7,345 bases of DNA from Deltaproteobacteria bacterium (GTDB lineage Bacteria; Desulfobacterota; DSM-4660; Desulfatiglandales; B25-G16). The notes below the pieces were generated by a model, which had not been told where the DNA came from, did no database searches, and worked only from the letters and a program-made list of their open reading frames with translations. Within the stretch, counting starts at the first letter, position 1. Every line of letters starts with the position of its first letter. Both the position numbers and the translations under genes were made by a program. Shown piece by piece: positions 6,235 to 7,345 of the stretch. Where the stretch lies: contig QMLW01000085.1 of the NCBI GenBank assembly GCA_003646935.1, positions 1 through 7,345 on the forward strand, written 5' to 3'.

Positions 6235-7345
6235 CTAAAGAGGCATGTAGTTTACGTCTGTTTGAAACAACGAGAGAGGGTAATCGTTCATCGGCTTAAA
6301 TCCAAAGGCCTCCAGCTTTCCCCTTTTCCCCCGTATCTGCTGCATTCCCAGATTGGTGATCGCACCATGATATGGGTGCGCTGCCAGTGCCTCCCAGGCA
6401 TCCCTGCTCATAATAATGGGGAACTCATGGAAGAATTTAGTGAGCTCCTGGAGACGAGCAGCTGTATTAACAGTGTCACCAACGGCTGTATATTCTATCT
6501 TTCTCTGAGACCCTATGTTGCCTAAAATGGCATTGCCTGTATGAAGGCCGATCCCGATTTCCATGGGCCTGCCTCCCAAAATGAACCTTCCAGACACCTC
6601 AAGTATTTTACCTGCCGCATTAAAAGCCATGGTCGTATGAGTCTCTAATGGTTCAGGGGCTCCAAATATGGCTAAAAATCCGTCTCCTGTATATTTATTA
6701 ATATGTCCATTCTCCTTGCTGATGATGCGAGAGCATCTCTCAAAATAGTCATTTAAAAAGGAGACTGCTTCCCTGGCTTCCATATCCTCAGAGCTGGAGG
6801 TAAAACCCCTGATGTCTAAAAACATGGCCGTGATGGAGATCTCTTCCCCCCGAAAAAGATCCATTTCACCGGAATCAACATATTGTTTAATTACGGGGGC
6901 CGGCACATATTTTTCAAACAATTTTCTGAGATTCTCTTCACGCTCTCTGCTTTCTTGGACCCTCTGGTAGGACATGGCGTTATGGATGCTGATGGCGATC
7001 TGAGGCGCTACGCCCATTAAAAGAGAAATGTCGGTTTGACTGAGGGGCTTCTTGGACTTAATGTTATCTACGAACAACACTCCCAGCGATTCCTTTTCAT
7101 AAACAATGGGCACGCAGATAAAGGCTTGGGCCCCGATCTGTTTGACAAATTCCATGCTCCTTTTCGAAATGTATTTTTCGATCTCAACGACATCACTCAC
7201 TAAGTAGGACCTTTGCTGTTTAAAGGCCTGGACCGCTGGTCCCCTGGAGTAAGGACGATCCAGATGAAAATCCGATTTTCTTAAAACTTCCTCAACTTCC
7301 GGATTGTATCCGTAGCCAACAGAGTAATAAAGCCTCGTTTTATCG
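6235..7345 (-). CDS. GAF-domain class III adenylate/guanylate cyclase, N-terminus beyond the right edge
   Basis: Signalling enzyme that makes a cyclic nucleotide, probably cAMP. The stop is TAG at 6235-6237. The frame is open through 7345, so the GTG at 7200 is an internal Val and 48 further residues are visible upstream. Numbered from the first full codon (7344): a GAF domain runs ~1-120 (core GAQAFICVPIVYEKESLGVL, then LLMGVAPQIAISIHNA), followed by a charged linker with LFEKYVPAPVIKQYV (~142-156) typical of bacterial class III cyclases. The catalytic domain (~168-320) has metal-binding Asp177 (FLDIRGFT) and Asp221 (TGDGF), plus transition-state Asn293 and Arg297 (NTAARL). Lys217 (INKYTGDG) and Thr286 (EYTAVGD) fit ATP specificity. 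All catalytic positions are present, so it should be active as a dimer. GAF ligand and upstream domains are unknown. It converges on the enolase-superfamily gene and is likely unrelated to it. Confidence 0.93.
   Translation of the reverse strand, partial: DKTRLYYSVGYGYNPEVEEVLRKSDFHLDRPYSRGPAVQAFKQQRSYLVSDVVEIEKYISKRSMEFVKQIGAQAFICVPIVYEKESLGVLFVDNIKSKKPLSQTDISLLMGVAPQIAISIHNAMSYQRVQESREREENLRKLFEKYVPAPVIKQYVDSGEMDLFRGEEISITAMFLDIRGFTSSSEDMEAREAVSFLNDYFERCSRIISKENGHINKYTGDGFLAIFGAPEPLETHTTMAFNAAGKILEVSGRFILGGRPMEIGIGLHTGNAILGNIGSQRKIEYTAVGDTVNTAARLQELTKFFHEFPIIMSRDAWEALAAHPYHGAITNLGMQQIRGKRGKLEAFGFKPMNDYPLSLFQTDVNYMPL

Noticed and set aside
6053..6525. Two forward ORFs (6053-6238 and 6181-6525) after the enolase-superfamily gene
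   Set aside because: The first has no ribosome site and no recognisable motif, and its start lies inside the 18-bp palindrome. The second overlaps the clearly coding cyclase gene on the opposite strand.

Overview
The window is a mid-GC bacterial chromosome segment with four protein genes in the forward direction and one facing them from the right edge. A DegP/HtrA-type protease with an export signal and two PDZ domains, a ClpB disaggregase and a GAF-coupled class III nucleotide cyclase suggest a free-living Gram-negative with complex signalling. My guess is a deltaproteobacterium (Desulfobacterota-like), but nothing here fixes the taxon. No rRNA, tRNA, CRISPR array, insertion sequence or phage gene was recognised.

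Layout. Bases 2-1954 hold the last ~650 codons of clpB; its N-terminal domain lies off the left edge, and the sequence opens inside the first Walker A motif. After a 66-bp gap comes a complete HtrA/DegP-like serine protease (2021-3466). The two form a co-directional protein quality-control pair: ClpB resolves aggregates in the cytoplasm, and HtrA handles misfolded proteins in the periplasm. A 343-bp non-coding gap (3467-3809) follows, with a weak terminator candidate, small palindromes and a plausible promoter.

Bases 3810-6029 hold a tight two-gene unit with a 9-bp gap. The first gene is a PP-loop ATP-pyrophosphatase with an N-terminal zinc ribbon, related to the N-acetyl sugar amidotransferases (WbpG/PseA group). 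It also carries a CSVC motif and a later cysteine that recall tRNA-thiolating TtcA/TtuA enzymes. The second is an enolase-superfamily protein of the muconate-lactonizing/dipeptide-epimerase type, in which the second lysine of the KxK motif appears to be Leu and the first metal ligand is Glu rather than Asp. Parts of this second gene are visibly more AT-rich than clpB. I find this pair the most interesting part of the window: a probable small-molecule or surface-sugar biosynthesis unit whose chemistry cannot be read from the usual annotations.

The interval 6030-6234 lies between convergent genes and contains an 18-bp perfect palindrome. Bases 6235-7345 (minus strand) encode the C-terminal part of a GAF plus adenylate/guanylate cyclase protein. 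Its frame stays open through the right edge, so the GTG at 7200 is an internal Val codon and not the start.
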